A stretch of DNA of 64,000 nt from Pirellulales bacterium (GCA_022448345.1 JAKVCB010000005.1:1-64000), one strand, 5' to 3'. Counted from the stretch's first letter, positions 18,047 through 27,432 are shown. Notes: generated from the sequence alone by a model not told the origin. Made by a program: numbers and translations.

Positions 18047-18889
18047 GTGAGCGATTCCTTTCCTACCATTGAAACCTACCAGACTCGTGATGGGGATCTG
18101 CTGGCCGTACGGGTCTGGCGGTCTGCATCGGCACCGCGGGCCCGGGTCGTATTTCTCCACGGGATCGTCAGCCATGGAGGTTGGTATGCCTCGAGCTCTG
18201 CTCATCTGGCGGAAAATGGCTACGAGGTTCATTTTCTGGAGCGCCGCGGGTCAGGACTCAACTCCAAGGATCGTGGAGACGTGGCCAGTTGGAAAACCTG
18301 GCTTGAAGACGTAGAAGTCTATCTGGAACATTTGGGGAACGACTGTCCACGGGTGCTCTGTGGCATTAGTTGGGGGGGGAAACTTGCCGCAGCTGTTGCT
18401 TTCCACCGGCCTGAGTTGATGGATGGTCTCGGTTTGCTTTGTCCGGGTCTCTTTGCCCGGCAGCAGCCTGGACTTTTAAAGCAGATTATCCTATCGGTCT
18501 TACCCAGGGGCTGGCTGGCCCGGCGCCATGTCACGATTCCGCTGAACGATCCGGCTTTGTTCACAAATTCCCCGCGCCACCAGATCTACGTACGGGACGA
18601 CCCACTTGCGTTGCGTACCGTGACCTTGCGGTTTGCGCGCGGTGACCTCTTGCTGACACGTTTTGTGTGTGAGGCCACGCTCTCCCTGAAGATGCCTACC
18701 TTACTAGTGCTGGCAGGCCAAGACAAAATCGTGGTGGGTGATCCAACGCGTGACTATCTGGAAAAAACCGTGATCCCCCAGAAAACGCTTCACGAATATC
18801 CGACAGCGGCTCACACGCTTGAGTTCGAGTCCCAGCCAGACCAGTATTTCAACGATCTAAGCCAGTGGTTGGATGGTATTGCGAACTAA
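18047..18889 (+). CDS. Alpha/beta hydrolase, lysophospholipase/monoacylglycerol lipase-like
   Basis: The 280-residue product has the alpha/beta-hydrolase fold with oxyanion segment FLHGIVSHGGW, nucleophile Ser108 in GISWGG, Asp226 in AGQDKI and His256 in AAHTLEF, a complete triad. The layout (HG...SHGG, then RRGSGLN) fits the monoacylglycerol lipase/lysophospholipase subgroup, which cuts or forms esters of long acyl chains. There is no signal peptide. Translation appears to start at a GTG (18047), 100 bp after the enolase-superfamily gene. It is the last gene of the rightward run and faces the converging phosphopantetheinyl transferase gene. It may release or transfer the acyl product of the locus. 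Confidence 0.85.
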   Translation: MSDSFPTIETYQTRDGDLLAVRVWRSASAPRARVVFLHGIVSHGGWYASSSAHLAENGYEVHFLERRGSGLNSKDRGDVASWKTWLEDVEVYLEHLGNDCPRVLCGISWGGKLAAAVAFHRPELMDGLGLLCPGLFARQQPGLLKQIILSVLPRGWLARRHVTIPLNDPALFTNSPRHQIYVRDDPLALRTVTLRFARGDLLLTRFVCEATLSLKMPTLLVLAGQDKIVVGDPTRDYLEKTVIPQKTLHEYPTAAHTLEFESQPDQYFNDLSQWLDGIAN

Positions 18890-18925
18890 CCAACCAGAAA
18901 CCTTTACTGGGACTTTTTCCGCTGC

Positions 18926-19702
18926 TTAAACCTCCAGTGAACGAAAAACAGCAGCCCGTTTGACACCTCTTGTAGCAACAGCACCCACATAATGGTCACA
19001 GGGCACAAATGTCTGTAGCCACATCTGGGTTGTTGAGGGGCTGGCATCTTGGAGTGCATGTTGTGGCAAACTCAACCACTCAGGCGTGTCACTTTTGACC
19101 GGCACACGGAATTGGCTAAGCGGAAATTGCAACCCCTTACCAATGGCCTTAACGACCGCCTCTTTTCGTGTCCAGCAGCGGAAAAATGCTTCCACCCGTT
19201 CCTTCCCCTGACAAGCAAGTACGTCGGCTGCTTCGTCAGGATGGAAGAATCGCCTGGTAATTCCTTCTGCATGTCGCACGGGCCGCAGGTGCTCGACATC
19301 GATTCCTACTTCACAGTCGTAAGTGACTGCCACCAAGGCAAGTTCTCCTGAATGGGCCAGGTTGAAAAACAATCCATCGCTGCAAATGGAGCTGTCCAGC
19401 GCCGGCTTGCCAAGCTCATCGTAGACAAAGCGAATTGCAGCGGGATCGATATCCAGATAGGTCGAGAGAATCAGCCGTAAATTTGCCCGCGCCGTGATGA
19501 AATGTTGCCGCACCCGGTCCAAGCGAAATCTGGCAGCCCTCGTTTGCTCATCAGCGGAAAGGATTTGCTGATCAGTCTCCAGCAAAGGGCCTGAAATGGG
19601 AACGGCCCATACATGCAACTGATCCCTTTGTAGCTTGGTCGAACTGGCAAGTCGCGGCCACTGTGGTTGTGGAGTGATTGGCATGGTTTTAGTTGCCGGC
19701 AA
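18926..19702 (-). CDS. Sfp-type 4-prime-phosphopantetheinyl transferase
   Basis: The 258-residue enzyme transfers the phosphopantetheine arm of coenzyme A to a carrier-protein serine. The family motifs are clear: FNLAHSGE, then VGIDVEHLRP with metal ligands Asp135 and Glu137, and FFRCWTRKEAVVKAIGKGL with Glu181 and Lys185. The size and two-domain layout match the Sfp/Gsp class that serves polyketide and peptide synthases rather than the short AcpS class. Its start overlaps the end of the thioesterase gene by 14 bp, so both come from one transcript. It most likely primes the ACP domains of the synthase and of the acyl-AMP ligase. Confidence 0.93.
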   Translation of the reverse strand: MPATKTMPITPQPQWPRLASSTKLQRDQLHVWAVPISGPLLETDQQILSADEQTRAARFRLDRVRQHFITARANLRLILSTYLDIDPAAIRFVYDELGKPALDSSICSDGLFFNLAHSGELALVAVTYDCEVGIDVEHLRPVRHAEGITRRFFHPDEAADVLACQGKERVEAFFRCWTRKEAVVKAIGKGLQFPLSQFRVPVKSDTPEWLSLPQHALQDASPSTTQMWLQTFVPCDHYVGAVATRGVKRAAVFRSLEV

Positions 19703-20453
19703 ACGGACGAAGGTGATCGATAATGGTATGCATAGCCGACTTTGGTGTGTTGCTGCTGGAGTCGGTTAGAAACAGATGCCCACCGGGCAGTAGCTGAAGC
19801 GAAAAACAGCCCGTGATGTGTTGCTGCCATGCTGCCAGTTCAGGGTCCATTATCGCCTGGTCCTCGCGACCCCCCAAGGCTAACAGGTCAACTTCCAGGG
19901 GGGCATCTTGCTGGTACTGGTAGGTTTCGAGAACCTGAAAATCGGCCCGCAAAGTTGGTGTGACCGAAGCCACCAGCTCGCGGTTGTCGCGAACCTTCTC
20001 GGGAATGCCTCCGTAGCGATCATGGAGAGCTGTCAGGAATTGCAGGTCGGGTAAATGGTGAAGGGGTTCAAGATTTGGCACTAAATGGGGTGCTCGGGCA
20101 GCGGCAACAATAAATAAACAAGGCAGCGGAAGGTTTTGGCGTCGGAATTCCCGCACCAACTCAAAAAACACCAGCGCACCCATGCTATGCCCCAGGAAGG
20201 CGTAGGTTCGAGGTAGATGGGGTCTGATGGCGTCGGCAAGATCCGTGACCAGCGGGCCCAATTCCGTGTAAGCCGGTTCGGAAAAGCGGGCCTCGCGGCC
20301 AGGAAGACCAATGGGCACCAGGCGAAGCCAGGAGGGAACCAAGGACCGTAAACGATGAAATGCGGATGTGCCGCCTCCGGCGTGGGGCAGGCAAAACAAA
20401 ACTAGTTCCGTTTCAGGCAGATTCTCGTCCGGTATGAATCCGTTTGGCGTCAT
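19689..20453 (-). CDS. Type II thioesterase
   Basis: This stand-alone alpha/beta-hydrolase thioesterase of 254 residues has the GrsT/RifR layout: FCLPHAGGG near the N terminus, PGRE, nucleophile Ser90 in GHSMGA, Asp198 in GGREDQ and His226 in LPGGHLFL. Such enzymes remove wrong or stalled acyl groups from carrier proteins of polyketide and peptide synthases. It is the first gene of a two-gene leftward operon with the phosphopantetheinyl transferase and is divergent from the acyl-AMP ligase gene, so it shares a regulatory region with it. The C-terminal 25 residues are ordinary. The call is firm. Confidence 0.93.
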   Translation of the reverse strand: MTPNGFIPDENLPETELVLFCLPHAGGGTSAFHRLRSLVPSWLRLVPIGLPGREARFSEPAYTELGPLVTDLADAIRPHLPRTYAFLGHSMGALVFFELVREFRRQNLPLPCLFIVAAARAPHLVPNLEPLHHLPDLQFLTALHDRYGGIPEKVRDNRELVASVTPTLRADFQVLETYQYQQDAPLEVDLLALGGREDQAIMDPELAAWQQHITGCFSLQLLPGGHLFLTDSSSNTPKSAMHTIIDHLRPFAGN

Positions 20454-20852
20454 GGGTGATAGTTGTAAGTTACGTGTGAATAGGGTTTTAGGAGATTGTT
20501 TGGGAGTATTGAGGGGGGGGGTCAGGTAGCGGTGCCTTTTGGGCCGTGGTGTGGAGAATAGGCTGAAAAACAGGTCGGGGCTTTCGCAGGCTACTTAGAA
20601 TCCCTAGAATAGCTCACTTTCAAAGTGCTGTTCAGGGCTGATTTTCGAAGAGTGAGGTGGCTCTGTTGCGGGTGTGAAGGATGATTAGCATTCCGCGAGT
20701 TCCTTCATTCACGATCCCGCCTTTGCCCGTTTTGCTAACGCATTGGACCCGCCAGCTTAGCTATTGATCAGCACCAAACGTTCGTTGTCTCCTGCCGGTA
20801 ACGTGCGGGTTAATATCATAAACTTAGGGCTCTCGAAAGTCCCCAATTGATT
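20454..20852. other. Divergent regulatory region between thioesterase and acyl-AMP ligase genes
   Basis: These 399 bp hold no gene. They must contain both divergent promoters. A TAATAT box at 20811-20816 lies about 40 bp before the ligase ATG, but the best -35 (TTGTCT at 20785) is 20 bases away, which is too far to claim. Near 20512 there is a run of eight G residues. Confidence 0.4.
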
Positions 20853-23201
20853 ATGCACTGCGATTTGCAAGTTAATACGATGGTGGATTTATTGGTCCAC
20901 CAGGCTGTCGAACGACAAGACGCAACCGCTTGTGTGTTTTTGGATGATCAAGGCCACGAGGTTGCCGTCACTTACACCCAGTTGGATCGGCGGGCCCGCG
21001 CGATCGCTGCCGAGTTGCAGCAGCGGGCCGGTCGTGGGGATCGGGTGCTATTGGTTTTTCCGGCTGGCATTGAATTTATATCCGCTTTTTTTGGTTGTTT
21101 GTATGCCGGTGTAGTGGCGGTACCTGCAACCTATCCGAAGCGGCGTCGGCCTCTGCCGAGAATGAATCGCATAGCGGCTGATTGCGGAGCACATCTTGTG
21201 CTCACCACAACACAAACGCTCGAGACGATTGACATTCAACAAGTGGATCCGGAGGTAGGACACCTCGATTGGATTGCGACCGATACGATTGACTCGGAGA
21301 TGGACTGTCATTGGAACTCGCCCGATGTCGAGGAAACCGATCTTGCATTTTTGCAATACACATCAGGTTCGACTAGCGATCCCAAGGGTGTGATGGTTTC
21401 GCATGGGAACCTCTTGAGCAACCTTTCGGTGATACGTCAGGCGTTTGGAATTGGCGAGGTGGAATCTGATCACCTATCTCAAACGGGCGTCTTTTGGTTG
21501 CCAGCTTATCACGACATGGGGCTGATCGGTGGAATTTTGACCCCGCTGTATGTCGGTGGCAGAAGTGTCTTGATGTCACCTACCTCTTTCTTGCAGCGAC
21601 CAATTCGCTGGCTTCGGGCTATCGACCAGTACCAGGCTACCATCAGCGGAGCACCCAATTTTGCCTACCAACTTTGTGTTTCACGCACGACCGCCGAAGA
21701 GCGTGCAAGTCTTGATCTCAGTCTCTGGCGACTTGCATTTTGTGGTGCTGAGCCAATCCGTGCTGAAACAATCATGCAATTTACGGAGACTTTTGAGCCA
21801 CATGGGTTCCAGCCCGAATCGCTTTACCCTTGCTATGGGTTGGCTGAGTCGACGCTGCTTGCCACCGGGCCAAAGTTCGATGAAAAGCCGACCGTTGCGA
21901 AGTTCAATCGGCAAGCGATTGCAGTCCATCGCGTTGAATTGGCAAATGGCGAGCCAGCTGAACAGGTCCAGGAGTTAGTCGGTTGTGGTCCAGCCGTGTT
22001 GGACCATGAACTGGTTGTCGTGGATACCGAGAGTGGGGTTCCCGTCAGAGAATCTCAGATCGGTGAAATCTTACTACAAGGGCCCTCGATCGCCCAGGGA
22101 TATTGGAATCGTCCAGAATTAACGAGAGAAGTGTTTGGCCGGAAGGTAAGCGGTCGGGATGGCGATTTCCTGCAAACGGGTGATTTAGGTTTTGTTCGCA
22201 ATGACGAACTCTTTGTGACTGGCCGAGCCAAGGATGTGATTATTATCCGTGGTCGCAACCATTATCCCCAGGATATTGAGCAAACGGTCGAGGCGGTTCA
22301 TCCGGCGATCCTACTTGGCGCCGCGTTTGGTGTTGCGGTCGAAGGCGACGAGCGACTTGTCGTTGTACATCAGGTCGATCGGCAGGCACGAGGTAAAGAT
22401 TGGAAACAGGTCATTTCTCAAATCCGATCGGCGATTGTGACCCATCACGAGTTGGATCCCTACGCCATTATCCTCATTCGACAGATCTCGTTGCCAATTA
22501 CATCCAGCGGAAAAGTGCAGCGCAATCTATGTCGTGAGCAGTACCTGGGTGGCCAACTCAAAATTGTTCAACAATGGACCAACCGAGCCCGAAAAAAATC
22601 GGGCGAGGACCAGGGAGTGGAGACGTCAGTCAATGAACAGGCCAATGGTCGCGTTCACGTGAATCTGAATGGTACAGGGATCACATGGTCAAACAATGAT
22701 GCGGCCAAAGAACACCAATCATCTGAAAAAGCAGGGTCAGCAACTCCTGGCGAACCGTCAAAGCAACACGATTTCACGGGTGTTCCTCTCGACCGGGCAG
22801 CCGAATACACCGAAACATGGTTACTCGAATGGTTAGTCGAGCGGGTTGGGCTCGATCCGACAGATGTCGATCGTAACCGACCGTTTGCGGAATTTGGCGT
22901 TGATTCGCTGGCAGCCGTTGAACTTAGCGAGGAACTTGAAAACCAGTTTGGTGTACCCGTTACGCCCGTGGTTGCGTGGAACTACCCCACCCCCGCAGCC
23001 CTCGCCCGTTATTTGGCTGAGCAGGCAACCGGGGCGACACCCACAGCCAACCAGCAGGCAAGTAGCTCCGACAACTCGAGCAGCTCGGGAGCCTCCGAGC
23101 AAAAATCATCCGACGACGATACGTTGAGCCAACTACTTGCGGAAGTCGAGAGTCTCTCTGAAGAAGAAGCTGCCCAACTCCTGGCTAATGGAGATCGCTG
23201 A
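20853..23201 (+). CDS. Fatty acyl-AMP ligase fused to an acyl carrier protein
   Basis: The protein has about 782 residues. Positions 1-570 form an adenylating domain with QYTSGSTSDPKGV, HGNL, ISGAPNFAYQL, CYGLAEST and TGDLGF; the order and spacing match fatty acyl-AMP ligases (FAAL), which activate a fatty acid as the adenylate and load it on a carrier protein. A Ser/Glu-rich linker follows, then a carrier domain with the phosphopantetheine site Ser685 in FGVDSL. The last 30 residues form an acidic helix (LSQLLAEVESLSEEEAAQLL) of the kind seen at the ends of modular synthases. ATG 20853 is chosen; ATG 20880 is nearly as good and no Shine-Dalgarno decides. It is predicted to hand its acyl chain to the polyketide synthase encoded upstream in the locus. 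Confidence 0.92.
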   Translation: MHCDLQVNTMVDLLVHQAVERQDATACVFLDDQGHEVAVTYTQLDRRARAIAAELQQRAGRGDRVLLVFPAGIEFISAFFGCLYAGVVAVPATYPKRRRPLPRMNRIAADCGAHLVLTTTQTLETIDIQQVDPEVGHLDWIATDTIDSEMDCHWNSPDVEETDLAFLQYTSGSTSDPKGVMVSHGNLLSNLSVIRQAFGIGEVESDHLSQTGVFWLPAYHDMGLIGGILTPLYVGGRSVLMSPTSFLQRPIRWLRAIDQYQATISGAPNFAYQLCVSRTTAEERASLDLSLWRLAFCGAEPIRAETIMQFTETFEPHGFQPESLYPCYGLAESTLLATGPKFDEKPTVAKFNRQAIAVHRVELANGEPAEQVQELVGCGPAVLDHELVVVDTESGVPVRESQIGEILLQGPSIAQGYWNRPELTREVFGRKVSGRDGDFLQTGDLGFVRNDELFVTGRAKDVIIIRGRNHYPQDIEQTVEAVHPAILLGAAFGVAVEGDERLVVVHQVDRQARGKDWKQVISQIRSAIVTHHELDPYAIILIRQISLPITSSGKVQRNLCREQYLGGQLKIVQQWTNRARKKSGEDQGVETSVNEQANGRVHVNLNGTGITWSNNDAAKEHQSSEKAGSATPGEPSKQHDFTGVPLDRAAEYTETWLLEWLVERVGLDPTDVDRNRPFAEFGVDSLAAVELSEELENQFGVPVTPVVAWNYPTPAALARYLAEQATGATPTANQQASSSDNSSSSGASEQKSSDDDTLSQLLAEVESLSEEEAAQLLANGDR

Positions 23202-23515
23202 AGGATCGACGGAACTCCGAAAGGGGATATCCGCTTCTTGCCTGGTAGCTGTTGAAGTCGGCATGTTTCGTTCTCACTTTGGAAAACAGGCACTAGTCGA
23301 AATCCGCAGGCGACTTAGATTTTTCAGAAAGCGTGTGAAAAAATTTCTCTTATCGCTTCAAGAGGCGATTCCCAGCGGTCAGCAATGTTGCCGTGCTGAG
23401 ATCTCCATGCGTCTCTTAGTAGGGCCTTTGGGAGCGGGATGGTTGTTTAGTCACCTAGCGCCATGGGGATGGCGTTGGAAAGGGTAGCCACTTGCGGTAC
23501 AGAGAGGATAGGTTC
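23202..23515. other. Convergent intergenic region
   Basis: This 314 bp gap lies between the ends of the acyl-AMP ligase and nqrM genes. The only notable structure is a short hairpin at 23459-23474, arms CGCCAT and ATGGCG around a G4 loop, without a T-run on either side, so it is at best a weak terminator. The plus-strand frame 23137-23487 overlaps the ligase end and has no family look. Confidence 0.35.
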
Positions 23516-23758
23516 CTACTCCGTAATTGGATCAGCCTGCGTTTTGTCCCGACCGATCGATTGCGAGTTTGGATCGCCAGTGCACTCTGGAGAAGGGGCC
23601 GTACATATTTCGCAAGCGAGATTACCTTCGCCATCCTGGCGCCCAGCGATACCCCCGCAACTACCCTTCAAACGCCGATTGCTCAAGATAATCCCAATGG
23701 CCATTCCTGCAAGAGCCAGCGCAAACACGAGTGCTGACAGGAAAATAATTGTGGTCAT
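23516..23758 (-). CDS. nqrM: NqrM, maturation factor of Na+-NQR
   Basis: The 80-residue protein has one N-terminal membrane helix and then the NqrM signature: RRLKGSCGGIAG, followed by LACEICTAPSPEC. The four conserved cysteines are thought to help insert the iron centre between NqrD and NqrE. It lies 18 bp after apbE at the end of the nqr operon, as in Vibrio and other Nqr-bearing bacteria. I preferred the ATG at 23758 (MTTIIFLSAL), which places the helix at the extreme N terminus. The last 25 residues are polar and variable. Confidence 0.92.
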   Translation of the reverse strand: MTTIIFLSALVFALALAGMAIGIILSNRRLKGSCGGIAGRQDGEGNLACEICTAPSPECTGDPNSQSIGRDKTQADPITE

Positions 23759-23776
23759 TATCTGATCCTCCACATT

Positions 23777-24934
23777 TCACCGCAGATAGGCCTCAAAGTG
23801 AGAAGAATACTTTTCAGTCAGTTTACCATTTTCGACGGTTAAAAACATTGCGGCCACTCCGCGGGATTCGCTCCAGACAAGTCCCTTTTCCTTACCCATT
23901 AGAAATAGCGCCGTCGCAAGCGCGTCCGACTCCATACATGTTTTTGCGCAGACGGAAACCGACATCTCTCGCGCAGGCAAGGGTGTTCCGGTGCGCGGAT
24001 CGATGAGGTGGCATAGCTGTTTGCCTTCGAGAGAACGGAAATTCCGATAATCGCCCGAGGTTGCCAATGCCGCTTCCTCCAAGCGGATAATGTGAGCCAG
24101 TGTGCGTTCACCTGCTAAAGGCTTTTCGATGCCGATCTGCCAGCATTGACCATCTTTGCGCCGTCCCCAGGTACGTATCTCTCCACCGATTTCCACGACT
24201 CCCCCTGCCCCACCCGCTTTTTTCAACAACTCGACGAGTTGATCCACGGCATATCCCTTGGCAAGTGCCGAAAGGTCGATTTCGACACCTGCGACGGTCT
24301 TTCGCAGCCCTGCAGGAGAATGGTGGCGCACCTCTAGATACTCGCAACCGACGTGGGCACGTACTGCTCGGATCTGATCGGTAGTCGGCAAAGTTGATCG
24401 CGGATGTGATTCTTGTGCCCCAAACCCCCATAATCGCATCAGAGGCCCGACAGTGACATCTAAAGCCCCATTCGTCTGCTTGTGGTAACCGAGGGCAGCA
24501 GCGACGACTGAGGCTGTTGAGGGCGATACAGGGTGCCACTGATTGGGTGGCATCCTGTTAAACGCAGACAATTCCGACTCTGGATCATACGTCGACATGC
24601 ATCGATTGATTTGCTCGAGGCAAATTTCCACCTCTTTTTTGAGCACACTTTGAATCTGTTCGTCCGTTCGTTGGGTATCGGGAAAGTGGCCTTGGATATG
24701 ATAGGTGGTACCCATCGTATGGCCGGTCCATTGCAAACTGCATACCTCCTCCGACTTTTGCCAAAACCTGTTTAGGTTCTTTGTGTCGTGACAACTGGCG
24801 AGAGGGAAAAAAGCTGCGATAAGCAGGCAACCCTTCCACGCTGGGGCCTTGAACCTGCCCGGATTGCACTGCCGTACTGCGATGCGCCTTCTCTTTTCGT
24901 CTGGCAATCTCAAGTCAATCCCGTGCAGATACAT
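23777..24934 (-). CDS. apbE: FAD:protein FMN transferase ApbE
   Basis: This 385-residue lipoprotein attaches FMN through a phosphoester bond to threonines of NqrB and NqrC. A lipobox, LASC, places the lipidated Cys at residue 48 after a hydrophobic stretch, so it acts outside the cytoplasmic membrane. The ApbE core is clear: GTTYHI, the conserved STYDPESELSAFN, GALDVTVGPL, DLSALAKGYAVD, SGDYRNF and HLIDPRTG. It lies between nqrF (26 bp before it) and nqrM in the operon. Both target motifs (DxxSGAT) are found in the nqrB and nqrC products of the same operon. Confidence 0.95.
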   Translation of the reverse strand: MYLHGIDLRLPDEKRRRIAVRQCNPGRFKAPAWKGCLLIAAFFPLASCHDTKNLNRFWQKSEEVCSLQWTGHTMGTTYHIQGHFPDTQRTDEQIQSVLKKEVEICLEQINRCMSTYDPESELSAFNRMPPNQWHPVSPSTASVVAAALGYHKQTNGALDVTVGPLMRLWGFGAQESHPRSTLPTTDQIRAVRAHVGCEYLEVRHHSPAGLRKTVAGVEIDLSALAKGYAVDQLVELLKKAGGAGGVVEIGGEIRTWGRRKDGQCWQIGIEKPLAGERTLAHIIRLEEAALATSGDYRNFRSLEGKQLCHLIDPRTGTPLPAREMSVSVCAKTCMESDALATALFLMGKEKGLVWSESRGVAAMFLTVENGKLTEKYSSHFEAYLR

Positions 24935-24960
24935 TCAGTGGATGGCCAACTGATTTCATT

Positions 24961-26184
24961 CTATCCGCCAAAATCGTCAAAGGCGATGTTCTCGGGTTCG
25001 ACCCCCAGGTCATCCAGCAGTCGAAAGACTGCTTGATTCATCATTGGAGGCCCGCAGAGATAATACTCAATATCTTCAGGGGCGGGATGATCTTGGAGGT
25101 AATTATCCAAAAGGACCTGATGAATGAAGCCGACGTAGCCGGTCCAATGATCCTCGGCAAGCGGTTCGGATAGAGCCACATTGAAGGTGAAATTGGGAAA
25201 TTCTTTGGCAATGTCTTCAAACTGATCGACGTAAAAAAGTTCCCGTTTACTACGACCTCCATACCAATAGGAGACCTTGCGATTGGTTTTGCGTTCTTTG
25301 AAAAGCTCGAAGATATGACTTCGCAACGGTGCCATTCCTGCACCCCCGCCGATGTAAACCATCTCAGCATCCGTATCCTTGATGAAGAACTCACCATAGG
25401 GCCCAGAAATGGTAACATCATCTCCTGGTTTCAAAGAAAAAATGTACGAGGACATCTGTCCCGGTGGGGTGTCTTCAGGGGCCCTGGGCGGAGGTGTTGC
25501 AACGCGAACGTTAAGCATGATCACGCCCTTTTCACCTGGATAATTTGCCATCGAATATGCACGTACGACCTGAGCCTCAACGTTGGAAACATAACGCCAT
25601 ACATCGTATTGGTCCCAATCCTCGTGATATTGCTTGTCCACGAGAAAATCTTTGTACGCTACCGTGTGGGGTGGACATTCAATCTGGATGTAGCCACCCG
25701 GTTTGAAATCAACGTCTTCGCCTGCCGGTAACTCAAGAACGAGTTCCTTGATAAAAGTTGCCACGTTCTCATTGGATCTGGTTTTGCAGTTCCACCGCTT
25801 TGTTTCAAATGCCTCGGGTGGTACTTCGACTTTCATGCTTTGTTTGACAGGCACCTGGCACGAAAGTCGACAACCTTCCCGTGCTTCCCGATTGTTGATG
25901 TGGGAGCGCTCGGTCGCCAGAATTTCTCCGCCACCTTCGACAACTTTCACCAGGCATTGGGCGCATGTTCCACCACCACCACACGCCGAGGAGACAAATA
26001 TTCCGGCATCTGATAACGCCCCCAGTAATTTTCCACCTGCCGGGACCTCGAATGTTTTTTGGTCGTTGACCAAAATTTCGACGTTTCCGGTAGCCACCAG
26101 GCGCGACTTTGCTACCAAGATCAGCACAACTAGTGCCAGAACAATCATGGTAAACATCAACACTCCGAGAATAATCTCGACCAT
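24961..26184 (-). CDS. nqrF: Na+-translocating NADH:quinone reductase subunit F
   Basis: NqrF (407 residues) is the entry point for electrons from NADH. It has one N-terminal membrane helix (about 4-25), a 2Fe-2S domain with Cys68, Cys74, Cys77 and Cys109, and a ferredoxin reductase domain with the FAD motif RAYSMAN and the NADH part ending in the usual [12 protein letters not shown] tail. Length and motif order match Vibrio NqrF (408 residues). It follows nqrE by 5 bp. Confidence 0.97.
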   Translation of the reverse strand: MVEIILGVLMFTMIVLALVVLILVAKSRLVATGNVEILVNDQKTFEVPAGGKLLGALSDAGIFVSSACGGGGTCAQCLVKVVEGGGEILATERSHINNREAREGCRLSCQVPVKQSMKVEVPPEAFETKRWNCKTRSNENVATFIKELVLELPAGEDVDFKPGGYIQIECPPHTVAYKDFLVDKQYHEDWDQYDVWRYVSNVEAQVVRAYSMANYPGEKGVIMLNVRVATPPPRAPEDTPPGQMSSYIFSLKPGDDVTISGPYGEFFIKDTDAEMVYIGGGAGMAPLRSHIFELFKERKTNRKVSYWYGGRSKRELFYVDQFEDIAKEFPNFTFNVALSEPLAEDHWTGYVGFIHQVLLDNYLQDHPAPEDIEYYLCGPPMMNQAVFRLLDDLGVEPENIAFDDFGG

Positions 26185-26189
26185 CTGCC

Positions 26190-26798
26190 TTACATCCCTC
26201 CAAACGACATAAACGCCAAAGCCATCAGGCCTACGGTTATAAAAGTGATACCGAGCCCCTTTAAACCATCGGGGACATCACTGTATTTCATTTTTTCGCG
26301 AATGCCTGCCAGTGCCGCGATTGCCAGAGCCCAACCTACTCCCGAACCAAATCCAAACACGCAACTTTGTGTGAAGTTGTAGTCGCGTTCCTGCATAAAC
26401 AGGGACCCTCCCAAAATGGCGCAGTTGACCGTGATGAGAGGGAGAAAAATGCCCAAGGCGTTGTAGAGCGGAGGGAAAAAACGGTCGAGCGCCATTTCCA
26501 GAATTTGAACCATTGCGGCAATCACCCCAATGAAACTGATCAGGGAAAGAAATGTGAGATCGATATCACTCCAGGAAGGATTGATCCACGCGAGCGCACC
26601 TTTCTTAAGTAAATGCTGATAAATCAAGTTGTTGGCCGGAATCGTGATTGTCATGATGGCAATCACTGCGACACCAAGGCCGAGGGCCGTTTTCACAGTT
26701 TTGGAAACGGCCAGAAATGTGCACATGCCAAGGAAGAAAGCAAGCGCTAAATTCTCTGCAAAGATGGACGCCAAAAAAATCTGTAGGAGTTCGTCCAC
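26190..26798 (-). CDS. nqrE: Na+-translocating NADH:quinone reductase subunit E
   Basis: This integral membrane subunit (202 residues, six predicted helices) pairs with NqrD and with it holds an iron centre and part of the sodium path. The family pattern is plain: [15 protein letters not shown] near the N terminus with the conserved iron-ligand Cys, and NCAILGG in the middle with the second Cys. Length is as in other NqrE proteins. It lies 4 bp after nqrD. Confidence 0.97.
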   Translation of the reverse strand: MDELLQIFLASIFAENLALAFFLGMCTFLAVSKTVKTALGLGVAVIAIMTITIPANNLIYQHLLKKGALAWINPSWSDIDLTFLSLISFIGVIAAMVQILEMALDRFFPPLYNALGIFLPLITVNCAILGGSLFMQERDYNFTQSCVFGFGSGVGWALAIAALAGIREKMKYSDVPDGLKGLGITFITVGLMALAFMSFGGM

Positions 26799-26802
26799 TT
26801 GG

Positions 26803-27432
26803 CTACCCTTCCTGTTCCACTTGGTCCGGCTTGAAGGTTCTTAGGACCCAAATAAAGAAACCGATAATGAAAAATGCGCTTGGCGGCAGAAGGAGAAGCC
26901 CATTGGGGACATACCAGCCCCCTTCGTTACTGAGGGCAAATACGGGGTATCCCCAAATTGTGCCAGAGCCGAACAGCTCCCGAATAAAACCGACGACAAG
27001 CAAAATGACGCTGTACCCCACCGCGTTGCCGATACCATCCAGCGCACTGATGAGCGGCGGGTGTTTCATTGCAAAAGCTTCTGCCCGCCCCATCACAATG
27101 CAGTTGGTGATGATCAGCCCCACGAAGACCGACATCTGCTTGCTGGCATCGAAGGCGAAAGCTTTGAGTATTTGATCCACAACAATGACCAAAGAGGCGA
27201 TGATGGTCATCTGCACGATAATGCGGATGTTGGTCGGGATATAGTTTCGAATTAAACTCACGGCAGCGTTGGAACAACCGAGAACAAAAATTACCGACAG
27301 CGCCATCGCAACCGAGGTTTCCAGTTTCGTTGTGACTGCAAGCGCCGAGCAGATCCCGAGCACCTGGAGCGCAATGGGATTATTGCGGAAGATAGGGTCA
27401 AGCAGTACGTCTTTGGCTTTCGTCTCAGGCAT
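26803..27432 (-). CDS. nqrD: Na+-translocating NADH:quinone reductase subunit D
   Basis: NqrD is a 209-residue, six-helix membrane subunit related to NqrE. Conserved pieces are [17 protein letters not shown] with the iron-ligand Cys, the inner motif [15 protein letters not shown], and [11 protein letters not shown] started it at ATG 27432 (MPETKAKD), giving the usual length; the frame is open further but the extra peptide is the shadow of nqrC. The start overlaps the nqrC stop by 8 bp, which suggests coupled translation. Confidence 0.96.
   Translation of the reverse strand: MPETKAKDVLLDPIFRNNPIALQVLGICSALAVTTKLETSVAMALSVIFVLGCSNAAVSLIRNYIPTNIRIIVQMTIIASLVIVVDQILKAFAFDASKQMSVFVGLIITNCIVMGRAEAFAMKHPPLISALDGIGNAVGYSVILLVVGFIRELFGSGTIWGYPVFALSNEGGWYVPNGLLLLPPSAFFIIGFFIWVLRTFKPDQVEQEG

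Noticed and set aside
16774-18889. menaquinone genes menC and menH
   Set aside because: The enolase-superfamily and hydrolase families overlap with MenC and MenH, but no other men gene is near and the hydrolase fits the lipase subgroup better.
15698-23201. Olefin (oleABCD) biosynthesis cluster
   Set aside because: An OleD-like reductase and an AMP-forming ligase are present, but no OleA thiolase; the ligase is a FAAL with ACP and not the OleC type.
23137-23487. Plus-strand frame of 116 codons at the end of the FAAL gene
   Set aside because: Overlaps the FAAL carrier region in another frame and carries no recognisable domain.
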